Shown piece after piece: positions 9,650-20,741 of a DNA stretch of 64,000 nucleotides. Source of the stretch: Flavobacterium sp. YJ01 (GTDB lineage: Bacteria > Bacteroidota > Bacteroidia > Flavobacteriales > Flavobacteriaceae); the NCBI RefSeq assembly GCF_029320955.1, contig NZ_CP119757.1, positions 3,534,001 to 3,598,000 of the forward strand, read 5' to 3'. The first letter of the stretch is position 1; each line of letters starts with the position of its first letter. A program made the position numbers and the translations under genes. Below the pieces are notes generated by a model that was not told the origin of the DNA, made no database searches, and was given only the letters and a program-made list of their open reading frames with translations.

Positions 9650-10192
9650 ATGTCAAGAATAGGTAAAAGCCCAATTGTAATCCCTGCTGGTGTAACTGTT
9701 GAAGTTAAAGACGGTATTATTACAGTAAAAGGAAAAAAAGGTCAACTAGTTCAGGAGTTTTCGGACGTAAATGTAACTGTTGAAGGCGATCAAGTTTTAG
9801 TAGAAAGATCGTCTGATCATAAAGACCATAGAGCAAAACACGGATTATACAGATCATTAGTTAATAACATGATTGTTGGTGTATCTGAAGGTTTTACTAA
9901 AGAACTAGAATTAGTTGGAGTTGGTTATAGAGCTTCAAACCAAGGTCAAAAATTAGATTTAGCTCTTGGATATTCTCACAATATTGTTTTAGAAATTGCT
10001 CCAGAAGTATCTTTAGAAACAATATCTGAAAAAGGTAAGAACCCTATCGTAAAATTAACATCATTTGATAAACAACTTTTAGGTCAAGTTGCTGCGAAAA
10101 TCAGAGGTTTCCGTAAGCCAGAGCCTTACAAAGGAAAAGGTGTTAAATTTGTGGGTGAAGTATTAAGAAGAAAAGCAGGTAAATCAGCTTAA
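9650..10192 (+). CDS. rplF: 50S ribosomal protein L6
   Basis: 180 aa, two repeated domains. [19 protein letters not shown] opens it and the C-terminal [21 protein letters not shown] is the rRNA-binding signature. It lies 18 bases downstream of rpsH. Confidence 0.98.
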   Translation: MSRIGKSPIVIPAGVTVEVKDGIITVKGKKGQLVQEFSDVNVTVEGDQVLVERSSDHKDHRAKHGLYRSLVNNMIVGVSEGFTKELELVGVGYRASNQGQKLDLALGYSHNIVLEIAPEVSLETISEKGKNPIVKLTSFDKQLLGQVAAKIRGFRKPEPYKGKGVKFVGEVLRRKAGKSA

Positions 10193-10203
10193 AAGATAAG
10201 ATT

Positions 10204-10554
10204 ATGTCATTAACAAAATCTGAAAGAAGACAGAGAATTAAATTCAGAATTAGAAAATCGGTTAGTGGTTCAGCTGCAAGACCTAGACTTTCTGTTTTTA
10301 GAAGTAATAAAGAAATTTACGCTCAAATTATTGATGATGTAAATGGAGTTACTATATTAGCTGCATCTTCAAGAGAAAAAGAAATAGGAAAAGGTACTAA
10401 CGTTGAAATCGCTGCTGCTGTTGGAAAATTAGTTGCAGAGAAAGCGTTAAAAGCTGGGATTGATACCATCACTTTCGACAGAGGTGGATATTTATATCAC
10501 GGTCGTATTAAATCATTAGCAGAAGGCGCAAGAGCCGCTGGACTTAAATTCTAA
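10204..10554 (+). CDS. rplR: 50S ribosomal protein L18
   Basis: 116 aa. L18 binds 5S rRNA with L5. [20 protein letters not shown] and [20 protein letters not shown] are typical. It is followed 6 bases later by rpsE. Confidence 0.98.
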   Translation: MSLTKSERRQRIKFRIRKSVSGSAARPRLSVFRSNKEIYAQIIDDVNGVTILAASSREKEIGKGTNVEIAAAVGKLVAEKALKAGIDTITFDRGGYLYHGRIKSLAEGARAAGLKF

Positions 10555-10560
10555 TATATT

Positions 10561-11082
10561 ATGTCTAAATACAAAAATGTAGAATTGGTAAAACCTAGTG
10601 GTCTTGAACTTAAAGATCGTCTAGTTAGTGTGAATCGTGTTACTAAAGTTACAAAAGGAGGTAGAGCTTTCGGTTTTTCTGCTATTGTAGTTGTAGGTGA
10701 TGAAAATGGAGTAGTAGGTCATGGATTAGGAAAATCTAAAGACGTTTCTGAAGCAATTGCGAAAGCAGTAGAAGATGCTAAGAAAAACTTAGTTAGAATT
10801 CCTTTGAATGGACAATCTGTTCCTCACGAACAAAAAGGTAAATTTGGTGGTGCACGTGTATTCTTAATTCCAGCATCTCATGGTACTGGAGTTATTGCTG
10901 GTGGAGCTGTTCGTTCAGTTCTTGAGTCGGTAGGTATTCACGATGTATTGTCTAAATCTCAAGGATCATCAAATCCACATAACGTAGTAAAAGCGACTTT
11001 TGATGCTTTATTACAAATGAGAAGCGCTCATACTGTTGCAAAACAAAGAGGTGTTTCTTTAGAGAAAGTTTTTAAAGGTTAA
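10561..11082 (+). CDS. rpsE: 30S ribosomal protein S5
   Basis: 173 aa. S5 is part of the mRNA entry channel and decoding-fidelity network. The double-stranded RNA-binding-like N-terminal domain includes [23 protein letters not shown], and the C-terminal domain has [19 protein letters not shown]. Confidence 0.98.
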
Positions 11083-11092
11083 TTAGGAAATT

Positions 11093-11275
11093 ATGGCTAA
11101 ATTATTAGTAAAACAAGTAAGAAGCAAAATCAACTGCCCTCTTTCTCAAAAGAGAGGTTTGGAAGCTTTAGGTCTACGTAAAATTGGACAAGTTGTGGAG
11201 CATGAGTCAAATCCTGCTATCCTTGGGATGATAAACAAAGTTAAACACTTAGTTTCTGTTGAAGAAGCTAAATAA
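11093..11275 (+). CDS. rpmD: 50S ribosomal protein L30
   Basis: 60 aa, small single-domain protein. [23 protein letters not shown] is the conserved opening. Its position between S5 and L15 is the normal one. Confidence 0.96.
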   Translation: MAKLLVKQVRSKINCPLSQKRGLEALGLRKIGQVVEHESNPAILGMINKVKHLVSVEEAK

Positions 11276-11286
11276 CAAATACTGTT

Positions 11287-11739
11287 ATGAATTTAAGTAA
11301 CTTACAACCTGCTGAGGGATCTACACACAATCAAAATAAAAGATTAGGTAGAGGAGAAGGTTCTGGAAAAGGTGGTACCGCTGCACGTGGACACAAAGGA
11401 GCAAAATCTCGTTCTGGTTATTCTAAAAAGATTGGTTTTGAAGGAGGGCAAATGCCGCTTCAAAGACGTGTACCTAAGTTTGGTTTCAAAAACATCAATC
11501 GTAAAGAATACGAAGGTGTTAATTTAGATACTCTTCAATTATTAGTTGATAACGGTGTAATTACTGATTCTGTTTCTATGACAGATTTCGTAGCAAATCG
11601 TCTAGCTTCTAAAAATGAAATCGTTAAGATTTTAGGTAGAGGAGAATTGAAAGCAAAATTAAAAGTAACTGCCCACAAATTTACTGCTACTGCAAAAGCT
11701 GCTATTGAAGCTGCTGGTGGAGAAGCTGTAACTATATAA
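11287..11739 (+). CDS. rplO: 50S ribosomal protein L15
   Basis: 150 aa. L15 is a late-assembly protein with an extended basic N-terminus (RLGRGEGSGKGGTAARGHKG and EGGQMPLQRRVPKFGF) that threads into 23S rRNA. It ends 13 bases before secY. Confidence 0.97.
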   Translation: MNLSNLQPAEGSTHNQNKRLGRGEGSGKGGTAARGHKGAKSRSGYSKKIGFEGGQMPLQRRVPKFGFKNINRKEYEGVNLDTLQLLVDNGVITDSVSMTDFVANRLASKNEIVKILGRGELKAKLKVTAHKFTATAKAAIEAAGGEAVTI

Positions 11740-11752
11740 CTTATCTATTAAG

Positions 11753-13099
11753 ATGAAGAAATTTATTGAATCAATAAGTAATGTTTGGAAAATCGAAGAA
11801 CTAAAAAATCGTATCTTAATTACATTAGGATTGCTTTTAGTATATCGTTTTGGAGCACACGTTACGCTTCCTGGAATTGACGCAACGCAATTGACTGGTT
11901 TAGCGGGACAAACTAAAAATGGTCTAGGATCTATTCTAGACATGTTCACCGGGGGTGCTTTCTCTAAGGCTTCAGTTTTTGCCTTAGGTATCATGCCTTA
12001 TATTTCTGCGTCTATTGTTGTTCAGTTGATGGGAATTGCGATTCCATATTTACAAAAACTTCAAAATGATGGAGAAAGTGGTAGAAAAAAGATTAATCAA
12101 ATCACTCGTTGGTTGACAATCGCTATCACATTGGTTCAAGGTCCAACTTATATCTATAATTTATACAGAACATTGCCTAGTAATGCATTTTTGCTAGGCT
12201 TTAATTCACCTGAATTTTTGTTCTCATCTGTTATAATCTTAGTTACAGGTACAATTTTTGCTATGTGGCTTGGAGAAAAAATTACAGATAAAGGGATTGG
12301 AAATGGTATTTCATTGTTAATTATGGTTGGTATTTTAGCTCGTTTACCGCAAGCTTTTATTCAAGAGTTTACAACTCGTGTTACCAATAACAATGGAGGT
12401 CCAATGTTATTAGTTATTGAAATTATTGTGTGGCTATTAGTGATTATTTCTTGTGTATTGCTTACAATGGCAGTACGTAGAATTCCAGTTCAGTACGCTC
12501 GTCGTACAACTACTGGAGATTATGAGCAAGATTTAGCAGGTGGTAATAGACAATGGATTCCTCTTAAGCTTAATGCTTCTGGAGTTATGCCAATCATTTT
12601 TGCTCAGGCAATTATGTTTATCCCTGCGGCTGTAGCTGGGCTGTCTAAATCAGATACATCACAATCAATTGTTGGTGCATTTAGTAATATGTTTGGTTTC
12701 TGGTATAATTTTGTTTTTGCAACTTTAATTATTGTATTTACATTCTTTTATACTGCAATCACTGTACCTACTAACAAAATGGCTGATGATTTAAAGAGAA
12801 GCGGTGGTTTTATTCCTGGGGTTCGTCCTGGTGCTGAAACTTCTGATTTCCTTGATAAAGTGATGTCTTTAATAACTTTCCCAGGATCTTTATTCCTTGC
12901 TTTGATTGCTGTGTTCCCAGCTATTGTTGTAAGTATTATGGATGTACAACAATCTTGGGCAATGTTTTTTGGAGGTACCTCATTAATAATTATGGTTGGA
13001 GTTGCAATAGATACTATTCAACAAATCAATTCATACTTGTTAAACAAACATTATGATGGTTTAATGAAGACTGGTAAAAATAGAAAAGCGGTAGCTTAA
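11753..13099 (+). CDS. secY: Protein translocase channel SecY
   Basis: 448 aa. This integral inner-membrane pore of the Sec translocon works with SecE, SecG and SecA. It has about ten hydrophobic segments, a plug region after the first segment ([14 protein letters not shown]), and the family motif [15 protein letters not shown]. The cytoplasmic loop [20 protein letters not shown] precedes [16 protein letters not shown]. It sits between rplO and infA, as is usual. No adk or map gene intervenes here, unlike many Proteobacteria and Firmicutes. Confidence 0.97.
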   Translation: MKKFIESISNVWKIEELKNRILITLGLLLVYRFGAHVTLPGIDATQLTGLAGQTKNGLGSILDMFTGGAFSKASVFALGIMPYISASIVVQLMGIAIPYLQKLQNDGESGRKKINQITRWLTIAITLVQGPTYIYNLYRTLPSNAFLLGFNSPEFLFSSVIILVTGTIFAMWLGEKITDKGIGNGISLLIMVGILARLPQAFIQEFTTRVTNNNGGPMLLVIEIIVWLLVIISCVLLTMAVRRIPVQYARRTTTGDYEQDLAGGNRQWIPLKLNASGVMPIIFAQAIMFIPAAVAGLSKSDTSQSIVGAFSNMFGFWYNFVFATLIIVFTFFYTAITVPTNKMADDLKRSGGFIPGVRPGAETSDFLDKVMSLITFPGSLFLALIAVFPAIVVSIMDVQQSWAMFFGGTSLIIMVGVAIDTIQQINSYLLNKHYDGLMKTGKNRKAVA

Positions 13100-13106
13100 T
13101 ATATTT

Positions 13107-13322
13107 ATGGCAAAACAATCAGCAATAGAACAAGACGGATCAATTATTGAAGCATTGTCAAATGCAATGTTCCGTGTAGAGTTAGAAAATGGACATATCG
13201 TAATTGCTCATATTTCTGGAAAGATGCGTATGCATTACATCAAATTATTACCTGGTGATAAGGTGAAACTAGAAATGAGTCCTTATGATTTGTCAAAAGC
13301 AAGAATTACTTATCGATATTAA
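13107..13322 (+). CDS. infA: Translation initiation factor IF-1
   Basis: 71 aa, single OB-fold protein binding the 30S A site during initiation. [41 protein letters not shown] is the near-invariant core (read here in parts: [28 protein letters not shown]). It lies 7 bases after secY and 12 before rpmJ. Confidence 0.97.
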   Translation: MAKQSAIEQDGSIIEALSNAMFRVELENGHIVIAHISGKMRMHYIKLLPGDKVKLEMSPYDLSKARITYRY

Positions 13323-13334
13323 AGGATATTCAAT

Positions 13335-13451
13335 ATGAAAGTTAGAGCATCAGTAAAAAAGAGAAGTGCCGAGTGCATTATCGTGCGTAGAAAAGGGAGA
13401 CTGTACGTAATAAACAAAAAGAATCCTAGATTTAAACAAAGACAAGGATAA
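13335..13451 (+). CDS. rpmJ: 50S ribosomal protein L36, zinc-free variant
   Basis: 38 aa, too short for most gene-length cut-offs, but unmistakable: it starts [20 protein letters not shown] and ends [12 protein letters not shown]. The usual L36 zinc site (Cys11, Cys14, Cys27, His33 or nearby) is reduced to Cys14. Position 11 is Ser, 27 is Asn and 33 is Phe, so it should not bind zinc. It lies between infA and rpsM, its normal place, and stops 2 bases before the rpsM ATG. Confidence 0.96.
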
Positions 13452-13453
13452 TT

Positions 13454-13828
13454 ATGGCAAGAATAGCAGGGGTAGATATCCCAAAAAACAAAAGAGGTGT
13501 TATCGCACTTACTTATATCTTCGGATTAGGTAGAAGTAGAGCTATTGAGATTTTAGAGAAAGCTCAAGTTAGCCAAGATAAAAAAGTTCAAGATTGGAAT
13601 GATGACGAGATCGGAGCAATTCGTGAGGCAGTTTCATTTTACAAAATTGAAGGAGAATTACGTTCTGAAATTTCTTTAAACATTAAACGTTTAATGGATA
13701 TTGGATGTTACAGAGGTATTCGTCATAGATCTGGTCTTCCATTAAGAGGACAAAGAACTAAAAACAACTCAAGAACAAGAAAAGGTAAAAGAAAAACTGT
13801 TGCTAACAAGAAAAAAGCAACTAAATAA
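13454..13828 (+). CDS. rpsM: 30S ribosomal protein S13
   Basis: 124 aa. S13 forms head bridges with the 50S and P-site t[29 protein letters not shown] and the C-terminal [21 protein letters not shown] are diagnostic. It begins the alpha-operon part of the cluster. Confidence 0.98.
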   Translation: MARIAGVDIPKNKRGVIALTYIFGLGRSRAIEILEKAQVSQDKKVQDWNDDEIGAIREAVSFYKIEGELRSEISLNIKRLMDIGCYRGIRHRSGLPLRGQRTKNNSRTRKGKRKTVANKKKATK

Positions 13829-13836
13829 TAAGTAAT

Positions 13837-14220
13837 ATGGCTAAAGCAACTGCAAAAAAACGTAAAGTTATCGTTGAATCAACGGGTGAGGCTCATATTT
13901 CTGCCACTTTTAATAACATTATTATTTCTTTGACTAATAAGAAAGGTGAAGTTATCTCTTGGTCTTCAGCTGGTAAAATGGGTTTCAGAGGTTCTAAAAA
14001 GAACACTCCTTATGCAGCTCAAATGGCAGCAGAAGATTGCGCTAAAGTAGCACTTGAGGCAGGACTTAAAAAAGTGAAAGTTTATGTAAAAGGACCAGGT
14101 AACGGACGTGAGTCTGCTATCCGTTCTATTCATAACGGTGGAATTGAAGTTACTGAGATTATCGACGTTACTCCAATGCCGCACAACGGATGTCGTCCTC
14201 CAAAAAGACGTAGAGTTTAA
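13837..14220 (+). CDS. rpsK: 30S ribosomal protein S11
   Basis: 127 aa. S11 lines the mRNA exit region of the platform. [23 protein letters not shown] and the end [17 protein letters not shown] are typical. It is followed by a 92-base gap containing a long-range inverted repeat before rpsD. Confidence 0.98.
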   Translation: MAKATAKKRKVIVESTGEAHISATFNNIIISLTNKKGEVISWSSAGKMGFRGSKKNTPYAAQMAAEDCAKVALEAGLKKVKVYVKGPGNGRESAIRSIHNGGIEVTEIIDVTPMPHNGCRPPKRRRV

Positions 14221-14243
14221 TTTTTTATTTTTATAGTATAAAC

Positions 14244-14297
14244 AAGGTAGAACATAGATTATCGAAGGATTAGACCTGAATTCATAATTTCTACCTT
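14244..14297 (+). promoter_or_regulatory. Candidate structured leader before rpsD
   Basis: AAGGTAGAA (14244-14252) is perfectly complementary to TTCTACCTT (14289-14297) and encloses a 36-base loop with a possible inner GG/CC pairing. A run of eight T residues follows four bases later, just before the rpsD ATG at 14313. This arrangement could be an attenuator or an S4 binding site. S4 autoregulates its operon in other bacteria, but nothing in the sequence proves it here. Confidence 0.45.
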
Positions 14298-14312
14298 AAA
14301 ATTTTTTTTAAA

Positions 14313-14918
14313 ATGGCAAGATATACTGGTCCTAAAACCAAAATCGCTCGTAAATTTGGCGAGGCAATCTTCGGAGATGATAAATCTTTCGAAAAAAGAA
14401 ATTACCCACCTGGACAACACGGGATGGCTAAAAAAAGAGGAAAAAAATCTGAGTATGCTGTTCAGTTAATGGAAAAGCAAAAAGCTAAATATTCTTACGG
14501 AATTTTAGAAAAACAATTCAGAAATTTATTCGAAAAAGCATCAGCGACTAAAGGAGTAACTGGTGAAGTTTTATTACAATTATGCGAAGCAAGATTAGAT
14601 AATGTTGTTTTTAGAATGGGAATTGCTCCATCTAGAAGAGGTGCGCGTCAAATCGTTTCTCACAGACACATTACTGTAAATGGAGAGGTTGTTAATATTC
14701 CTTCTTACCACCTTAAGCCTGGTGATAAAGTTGCAGTTCGTGAAAAATCTAAATCTTTAGAAGCTATCGAACGTTCTTTATCAAATTCAAGTCATGTTTA
14801 TGAATGGATTACTTGGAACAATGATCTTAAAGAAGGAACTTTTGTTTCTGTTCCTGCAAGACTTCAAATTCCAGAAAACATTAAAGAACAATTAATCGTA
14901 GAGTTGTACAACAAATAA
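14313..14918 (+). CDS. rpsD: 30S ribosomal protein S4
   Basis: 201 aa. S4 is a primary 16S-binding protein and translational repressor in many bacteria. [21 protein letters not shown] opens it. The central S4 domain contains [30 protein letters not shown] (read in parts: [34 protein letters not shown]). The N-terminal zinc cysteines of some S4 proteins are absent. It lies 22 bases before rpoA. Confidence 0.98.
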
Positions 14919-14939
14919 TAATTGACTTAGTCGAAATTT

Positions 14940-15932
14940 ATGGCAATATTTAATTTTCAAAAGCCCGATAAAGTTATCATGATCGATTCAACCGATTTTG
15001 AAGGTAAATTCGAATTTAGACCTTTAGAACCTGGTTATGGATTGACAGTTGGTAATGCACTTAGAAGAGTTTTGCTTTCAGCATTAGAAGGTTATGCAAT
15101 TACATCTGTTCGTATCGAAGGTGTAGATCATGAGTTTTCTACTATTTCAGGTGTTGTTGAAGATGTTACCGAAATTATCCTTAATCTAAAACAAGTACGT
15201 TTCAAACGTCAAATTGAAGATATCGATAATGAATCAGTTACTATTTCTGTTTCAGGTAAAGATCAATTAACAGCAGGTGATTTTCAGAAATTTATTTCAG
15301 GTTTCCAAGTTCTGAACCCAGACCTTGTTATCTGTAACTTAGATTCTAAAATCAAATTGAATTTCGATTTAACTATCGAAAAAGGTAGAGGATACGTGCC
15401 TGCTGAAGAGAACAAAAAACAGAATGCTGCAATTGGAACGATTTTTACAGATTCTATTTTTACTCCGGTAAAAAATGTAAAATATGCAATCGAAAACTTC
15501 CGTGTAGAGCAGAAAACAGATTACGAAAAATTAGTTTTTGAAATTAAAACTGATGGATCGATTAATCCAAAAGATGCTCTTACTGAGGCTGCTAAAGTTT
15601 TAATTCACCATTTCATGTTGTTTTCTGATGAAAGAATTACACTTGAGGCTGACGAAATTGCACAAACAGAATCGTATGATGAAGAGTCATTGCATATGAG
15701 ACAATTGCTTAAAACTAAGCTTGTTGATATGGATCTATCTGTAAGAGCATTAAATTGCTTGAAAGCGGCTGAAGTTGATACACTTGGTGATTTAGTATCG
15801 TTCAATAAAAATGACTTAATGAAGTTCCGTAACTTCGGTAAAAAATCTTTAACTGAGCTTGATGAGCTTGTTGCAGTTAAGAATTTAACTTTCGGAATGG
15901 ATTTAGCTAAATACAAATTAGATAAAGAATAA
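14940..15932 (+). CDS. rpoA: RNA polymerase subunit alpha
   Basis: 330 aa, standard. The N-terminal domain starts polymerase assembly ([22 protein letters not shown]). A linker rich in acidic residues leads to the C-terminal domain that contacts UP elements and activators ([27 protein letters not shown], read as [14 protein letters not shown] and [16 protein letters not shown]). It lies between rpsD and rplQ. Confidence 0.98.
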   Translation: MAIFNFQKPDKVIMIDSTDFEGKFEFRPLEPGYGLTVGNALRRVLLSALEGYAITSVRIEGVDHEFSTISGVVEDVTEIILNLKQVRFKRQIEDIDNESVTISVSGKDQLTAGDFQKFISGFQVLNPDLVICNLDSKIKLNFDLTIEKGRGYVPAEENKKQNAAIGTIFTDSIFTPVKNVKYAIENFRVEQKTDYEKLVFEIKTDGSINPKDALTEAAKVLIHHFMLFSDERITLEADEIAQTESYDEESLHMRQLLKTKLVDMDLSVRALNCLKAAEVDTLGDLVSFNKNDLMKFRNFGKKSLTELDELVAVKNLTFGMDLAKYKLDKE

Positions 15933-15936
15933 TTTA

Positions 15937-15978
15937 CTTCATATTTTGCTCTCCATAGTGGATTGTAGCAAGATGAAG
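15937..15978 (+). promoter_or_regulatory. Nested hairpin in the rpoA-rplQ gap
   Basis: Three nested complementary segments stack in order: CTTCAT (15937) with ATGAAG (15973), TTGCT (15946) with AGCAA (15967), and TCCA (15952) with TGGA (15959) around a TAG loop. Together they give 15 pairs with small internal loops in a 62-base gap. It is not followed by a T tract, so it is not a terminator. It may be an L17 control element or an mRNA-processing site. Confidence 0.5.
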
Positions 15979-15994
15979 ATAAAAAAAACACGTC

Positions 15995-16486
15995 ATGAGA
16001 CACGGAAAAAAATTCAACCACTTAAGCAGACAGACTGGACATAGAAAAGCTATGTTGGCTAATATGGCTTGTTCTCTTATTGAGCACAAACGTATTAATA
16101 CTACTGTTGCTAAAGCTAAAGCGCTTAAACAATTTGTTGAGCCTTTAATCACAAAATCAAAAGAGGATACGACTCACAATCGTCGTATTGTTTTTGCTTA
16201 CTTGCGCAGTAAATATGCAGTAACTGATTTGTTCAGAGATGTAGCTGCTAAAGTTGGAGACCGTCCAGGAGGATACACTCGTATCATTAAAGTTGGAAAT
16301 CGTTTGGGAGATAATGCTGATATGGCAATGATCGAACTTGTTGACTTCAATGAACTTTACAACGGAGGTAAAAAAGAAGTTAAAAAAGCTAAAAGCCGTC
16401 GTGGTGGTAAAGCTAAAAAAGCTGAAACTGCTGCTCCAGAAGCTCCTGCTGCTGAAACAGAAACGACTACTGAAGCTTCTGAATAA
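15995..16486 (+). CDS. rplQ: 50S ribosomal protein L17
   Basis: 163 aa. L17 lies at the tunnel exit. The core [20 protein letters not shown] and [20 protein letters not shown] is clear. From about residue 130 there is a lysine- and then alanine/glutamate-rich tail ([20 protein letters not shown]) that exceeds the E. coli length and is probably disordered. It is the last gene of the ribosomal cluster and is followed by a strong terminator. Confidence 0.97.
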   Translation: MRHGKKFNHLSRQTGHRKAMLANMACSLIEHKRINTTVAKAKALKQFVEPLITKSKEDTTHNRRIVFAYLRSKYAVTDLFRDVAAKVGDRPGGYTRIIKVGNRLGDNADMAMIELVDFNELYNGGKKEVKKAKSRRGGKAKKAETAAPEAPAAETETTTEASE

Positions 16487-16513
16487 TTATGAGAGTAATC
16501 ATTCTATAATATT

Positions 16514-16550
16514 AAAGGATAAACTAATTTTTAGTTTATCCTTTTTTTTT
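16514..16550 (+). terminator. Intrinsic terminator ending the ribosomal cluster
   Basis: A perfect 14-bp inverted repeat (AAAGGATAAACTAA with TTAGTTTATCCTTT) around a 3-base loop runs into a T tract. It lies 28 bases after the rplQ stop codon. Confidence 0.92.
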
Positions 16551-16628
16551 GATTTTTTTAAACCTAGAGAAATGTAACTTATTTAAAATGATAGGTTTTA
16601 TTTTTACGAATGAAAGTTTTAAAAAATC

Positions 16629-16659
16629 TTGGAAGAGCTTCTATAAAGAAGTAAATTTG
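16629..16659 (+). promoter_or_regulatory. carA promoter
   Basis: TTG at 16629-16631 and TAAATTTG at 16652-16659 are 20 bases apart, an exact fit to the Bacteroidetes consensus. The predicted leader is about 70 bases. Confidence 0.75.
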
Positions 16660-16734
16660 CAAAATATCTAATTACATTTAAAAACCACTGTTTTGGTTTT
16701 TACACTTGATAAAAAAAACAATACAAATTAAATA

Positions 16735-17844
16735 ATGAAATACACAACAAGAAAAAGCGCCATTTTATTACTTAGTGATGGAACAATTTTTCACGGAAAA
16801 TCTATCGGAATTAGCGGTAAAACTTTTGGTGAAGTTTGTTTTAATACCGGAATGACAGGTTATCAGGAAATTTTTACTGATCCTTCTTACTTCGGCCAAA
16901 TTATGGTGGCTACAAATACACATATCGGAAATTATGGTGTTAATGAGTTAGAAGTAGAATCTGATAGTATTAAAATAGCTGGTTTGGTTTGTAAAAACTT
17001 CAGTTTTAATTATTCTAGGGTAAATGCTTCTGAAAGTTTGGAGGATTATTTTGCTAAACAAAATTTAATCTGTATTTCTGATGTAGATACTCGTGCGCTT
17101 GTAAGTTACATTCGTGATAATGGTGCAATGAATGCTGTGATTTGTACAGATGGTACTTCAATAGAAGATTTGAAAAAAGAATTGGCAAATGTTCCAAATA
17201 TGGAAGGTCTGGAGTTAGCTTCTAAAGTTTCAACTGCTGAGCCATATTTTTTCGGTGATGAAAATGCTACTTATAAAATTTCTGCTTTAGATCTTGGGAT
17301 TAAAAAGAATATCTTAAGAAATCTGGCTAAAAGAGATTGCTACATTAAAGTTTATCCTTATAACTCAACATACAAAGATATGTCTGAGTTTAATCCTGAT
17401 GGTTATTTCTTGTCAAATGGACCTGGAGATCCAGATCCTTTGTTTGGAGCTATCCAAGTTGCTAAAGAAATATTAGCAGACAATAAGCCACTTTTCGGAA
17501 TTTGTTTAGGGCATCAAGTTATTGGTTTGGCAAATGGTGTTGAGACTTATAAAATGTTTAATGGGCATCGAGGAATTAATCATCCTGTAAAAAACATTAT
17601 TACTGGTAAAGGAGAGATAACTTCTCAAAACCATGGGTTTGCTGTTAAGAAAGAACAGTTGGATAATCATCCAGAATTGGAAATTACTCATGTGCATTTA
17701 AATGACGGTACTGTAGCCGGAATGAGAATGAAGAATAAAAATTGTTTCTCAGTTCAATATCACCCAGAAGCAAGTCCAGGACCACACGATTCTTCATATT
17801 TGTTTGATCAATTTGTTGAGAACATTAAAACTGCTAAAGTCTAA
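16735..17844 (+). CDS. carA: Carbamoyl-phosphate synthase small subunit
   Basis: 369 aa. It is the glutaminase subunit that supplies ammonia to CarB for carbamoyl phosphate, feeding arginine and pyrimidine synthesis. The N-terminal CarA domain includes FNTGMTGYQEIFTDPSYFGQ. The class I glutamine amidotransferase domain has the nucleophile Cys257 (GICLGHQ) and the His343/Glu345 pair (QYHPEASPGP). It has its own promoter. carB is not adjacent, so the two subunits are encoded separately, which is common in Bacteroidota. No frameshift or truncation is seen. Confidence 0.97.
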   Translation: MKYTTRKSAILLLSDGTIFHGKSIGISGKTFGEVCFNTGMTGYQEIFTDPSYFGQIMVATNTHIGNYGVNELEVESDSIKIAGLVCKNFSFNYSRVNASESLEDYFAKQNLICISDVDTRALVSYIRDNGAMNAVICTDGTSIEDLKKELANVPNMEGLELASKVSTAEPYFFGDENATYKISALDLGIKKNILRNLAKRDCYIKVYPYNSTYKDMSEFNPDGYFLSNGPGDPDPLFGAIQVAKEILADNKPLFGICLGHQVIGLANGVETYKMFNGHRGINHPVKNIITGKGEITSQNHGFAVKKEQLDNHPELEITHVHLNDGTVAGMRMKNKNCFSVQYHPEASPGPHDSSYLFDQFVENIKTAKV

Positions 17845-17943
17845 AACGATGTAGTTAATAAATAAAGGTGTTTAATATCTAAAATGCGTTTATAGTATTG
17901 AATATTTTTATAATTTCGAAAAAAAAATATAATTTATTAATAA

Positions 17944-19248
<1,305 letters not shown>

Positions 19249-19269
19249 TCATAAGAGTTATATTAAGAC

Positions 19270-19303
19270 AAACCATTCATTTTTTAATGAATGGTTTTTT
19301 TTT
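19270..19303 (+). terminator. Intrinsic terminator after eno
   Basis: AAACCATTCATT and AATGAATGGTTT form a perfect 12-bp stem with a TTTT loop, followed by a T tract. Confidence 0.92.
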
Positions 19304-19357
19304 GGAGTTTTAACAAATTCATAGCAGTATTCTTTTTTTAATTAGTCTTAAATTCAT

Positions 19358-19365
19358 TAGATTTG
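19358..19365 (+). promoter_or_regulatory. gltA promoter -7 box
   Basis: TAGATTTG fits the TAnnTTTG box. No clear TTG lies 20 bases upstream, so support is moderate. The box overlaps the alternative TTG start at 19363, which argues for the later ATG as the gltA start. Confidence 0.5.
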
Positions 19366-19401
19366 GTAAATTATTATTTAAAGAATTATTTCCAAGATAT
19401 T

Positions 19402-20679
19402 ATGTCAAAAATAGCTACATTAGAAATAGATGGTAAAAAGATTGAACTTCCGGTAATCACAGGAAGCGAAAACGAATCAGCTATCGATATTAACAAATTA
19501 CGTGATTTAACTGGTGTTATTACAATTGATCCAGGTTACAAAAACTCAGGATCTTGTACAAGTGAAATCACTTTCCTAGATGGAGAAGAAGGAATTTTAC
19601 GTTACAGAGGATATTCAATCGAAGATTTAGCTGAAAAAGCTAGTTTTTTAGAGGTTTCATATCTTTTGATTTTTGGAGAATTGCCAACTGCTGCACAATT
19701 AGAAGATTTTGAGAATAATATTAGAAAACATTCTTTGGTAAACGAAGAAATGAAAAATATTATCGACGGTTTTCCAAAAACAGCTCATCCAATGGGAGTT
19801 TTATCTGCTTTAACAAGTGCTTTAACGGCATTTAATCCAAAAGCTGTAAATGTTGATAACGAAAAAGAAATGTACGAAGCTATTTGTAAAACAATGGCTA
19901 AATTTCTTGTAATCGCTACATGGACTTACAGAAAGTCTATGGGTTATCCTTTAAATTATTATGATAATACAAAAGGATATGTAGAAAGCTTCATGCAATT
20001 AATGTTTAAATTGCCTACAGGACCTTACTCTGCAAATCCAGTAATTGTAAACGCTTTAGATAAATTATTTATTCTTCATGCAGATCACGAACAAAACTGT
20101 TCTACTTCTACAGTGAGAATGGTTGGTTCTTCTCATGCAGGTTTATTTGCTTCTGTTTCTGCAGGTGTTTCTGCATTATGGGGACCACTTCACGGTGGAG
20201 CTAACCAAGCGGTACTTGAAATGCTTGAAGAAATTAATAAAGACGGTGGAGATACAGATAAATTCTTAGCGAAAGCGAAAGATAAAAATGATCCATTCCG
20301 TTTAATGGGATTTGGTCACAGAGTTTACAAAAACTTTGATCCAAGAGCTAAAATCATTAAAAAAGCAGCTACAGAAGTATTAGAAACTTTAGGTGTTGAA
20401 GATCCGATTTTAGATATCGCAAGAAAATTAGAAAAAGCAGCTCTTGAGGATGAATATTTCAAATCAAGAAACTTGTATCCAAACGTTGATTTCTATTCTG
20501 GAATTATCTATAGAGCTTTAGGAATTCCAACTGATATGTTTACAGTAATGTTTGCTATCGGAAGATTACCAGGTTGGATTGCGCAATGGAAAGAAATGCG
20601 TGAAAACAAAGAACCAATCGGAAGACCAAGACAAATTTACACTGGACATCCTTTAAGAGAGTTCAAGTCTAATAAATAA
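19402..20679 (+). CDS. gltA: Citrate synthase
   Basis: 425 aa from ATG 19402 (MSKIATLEIDGKKIELPV), the usual length of hexameric type II citrate synthase. It condenses acetyl-CoA with oxaloacetate at the entry of the TCA cycle. Typical segments are GDEGILRYRGY-like DGEEGILRYRGYSIEDLA, HADHEQNCSTSTVRMVGSS, the catalytic LWGPLHGGANQAVLEML, and FGHRVYKNFDPRA. A start at 19363 (TTG) lies inside the promoter box and is rejected. It is a single-gene unit with its own terminator. Confidence 0.96.
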   Translation: MSKIATLEIDGKKIELPVITGSENESAIDINKLRDLTGVITIDPGYKNSGSCTSEITFLDGEEGILRYRGYSIEDLAEKASFLEVSYLLIFGELPTAAQLEDFENNIRKHSLVNEEMKNIIDGFPKTAHPMGVLSALTSALTAFNPKAVNVDNEKEMYEAICKTMAKFLVIATWTYRKSMGYPLNYYDNTKGYVESFMQLMFKLPTGPYSANPVIVNALDKLFILHADHEQNCSTSTVRMVGSSHAGLFASVSAGVSALWGPLHGGANQAVLEMLEEINKDGGDTDKFLAKAKDKNDPFRLMGFGHRVYKNFDPRAKIIKKAATEVLETLGVEDPILDIARKLEKAALEDEYFKSRNLYPNVDFYSGIIYRALGIPTDMFTVMFAIGRLPGWIAQWKEMRENKEPIGRPRQIYTGHPLREFKSNK

Positions 20680-20685
20680 AAAACG

Positions 20686-20717
20686 AAAGCTTCACTTAAC
20701 TGTGAAGCTTTTTTTAT
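20686..20717 (+). terminator. Intrinsic terminator after gltA
   Basis: AAAGCTTCAC and GTGAAGCTTT form a 10-bp stem with a 6-base loop and a T tract. The next gene's -7 box begins within the T tract. Confidence 0.88.
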
Positions 20718-20722
20718 ATTTG
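20715..20722 (+). promoter_or_regulatory. -7 box of the hydrolase pair
   Basis: TATATTTG matches TAnnTTTG and lies 19 bases before the ATG at 20742. The expected upstream TTG would fall in the gltA terminator stem and is not evident. Confidence 0.5.
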
Positions 20723-20741
20723 CTCAAAATATAATAGAGTT

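Noticed and set aside
11659..11994. Minus-strand open frame across rplO and secY
   Set aside because: It is a mirror of two well-supported genes and its protein shows no family features.
17911..17918. TAATTTCG as an eno promoter box
   Set aside because: One mismatch to TAnnTTTG and no TTG at the right distance (nearest is 10 bases upstream), so not listed as a feature.
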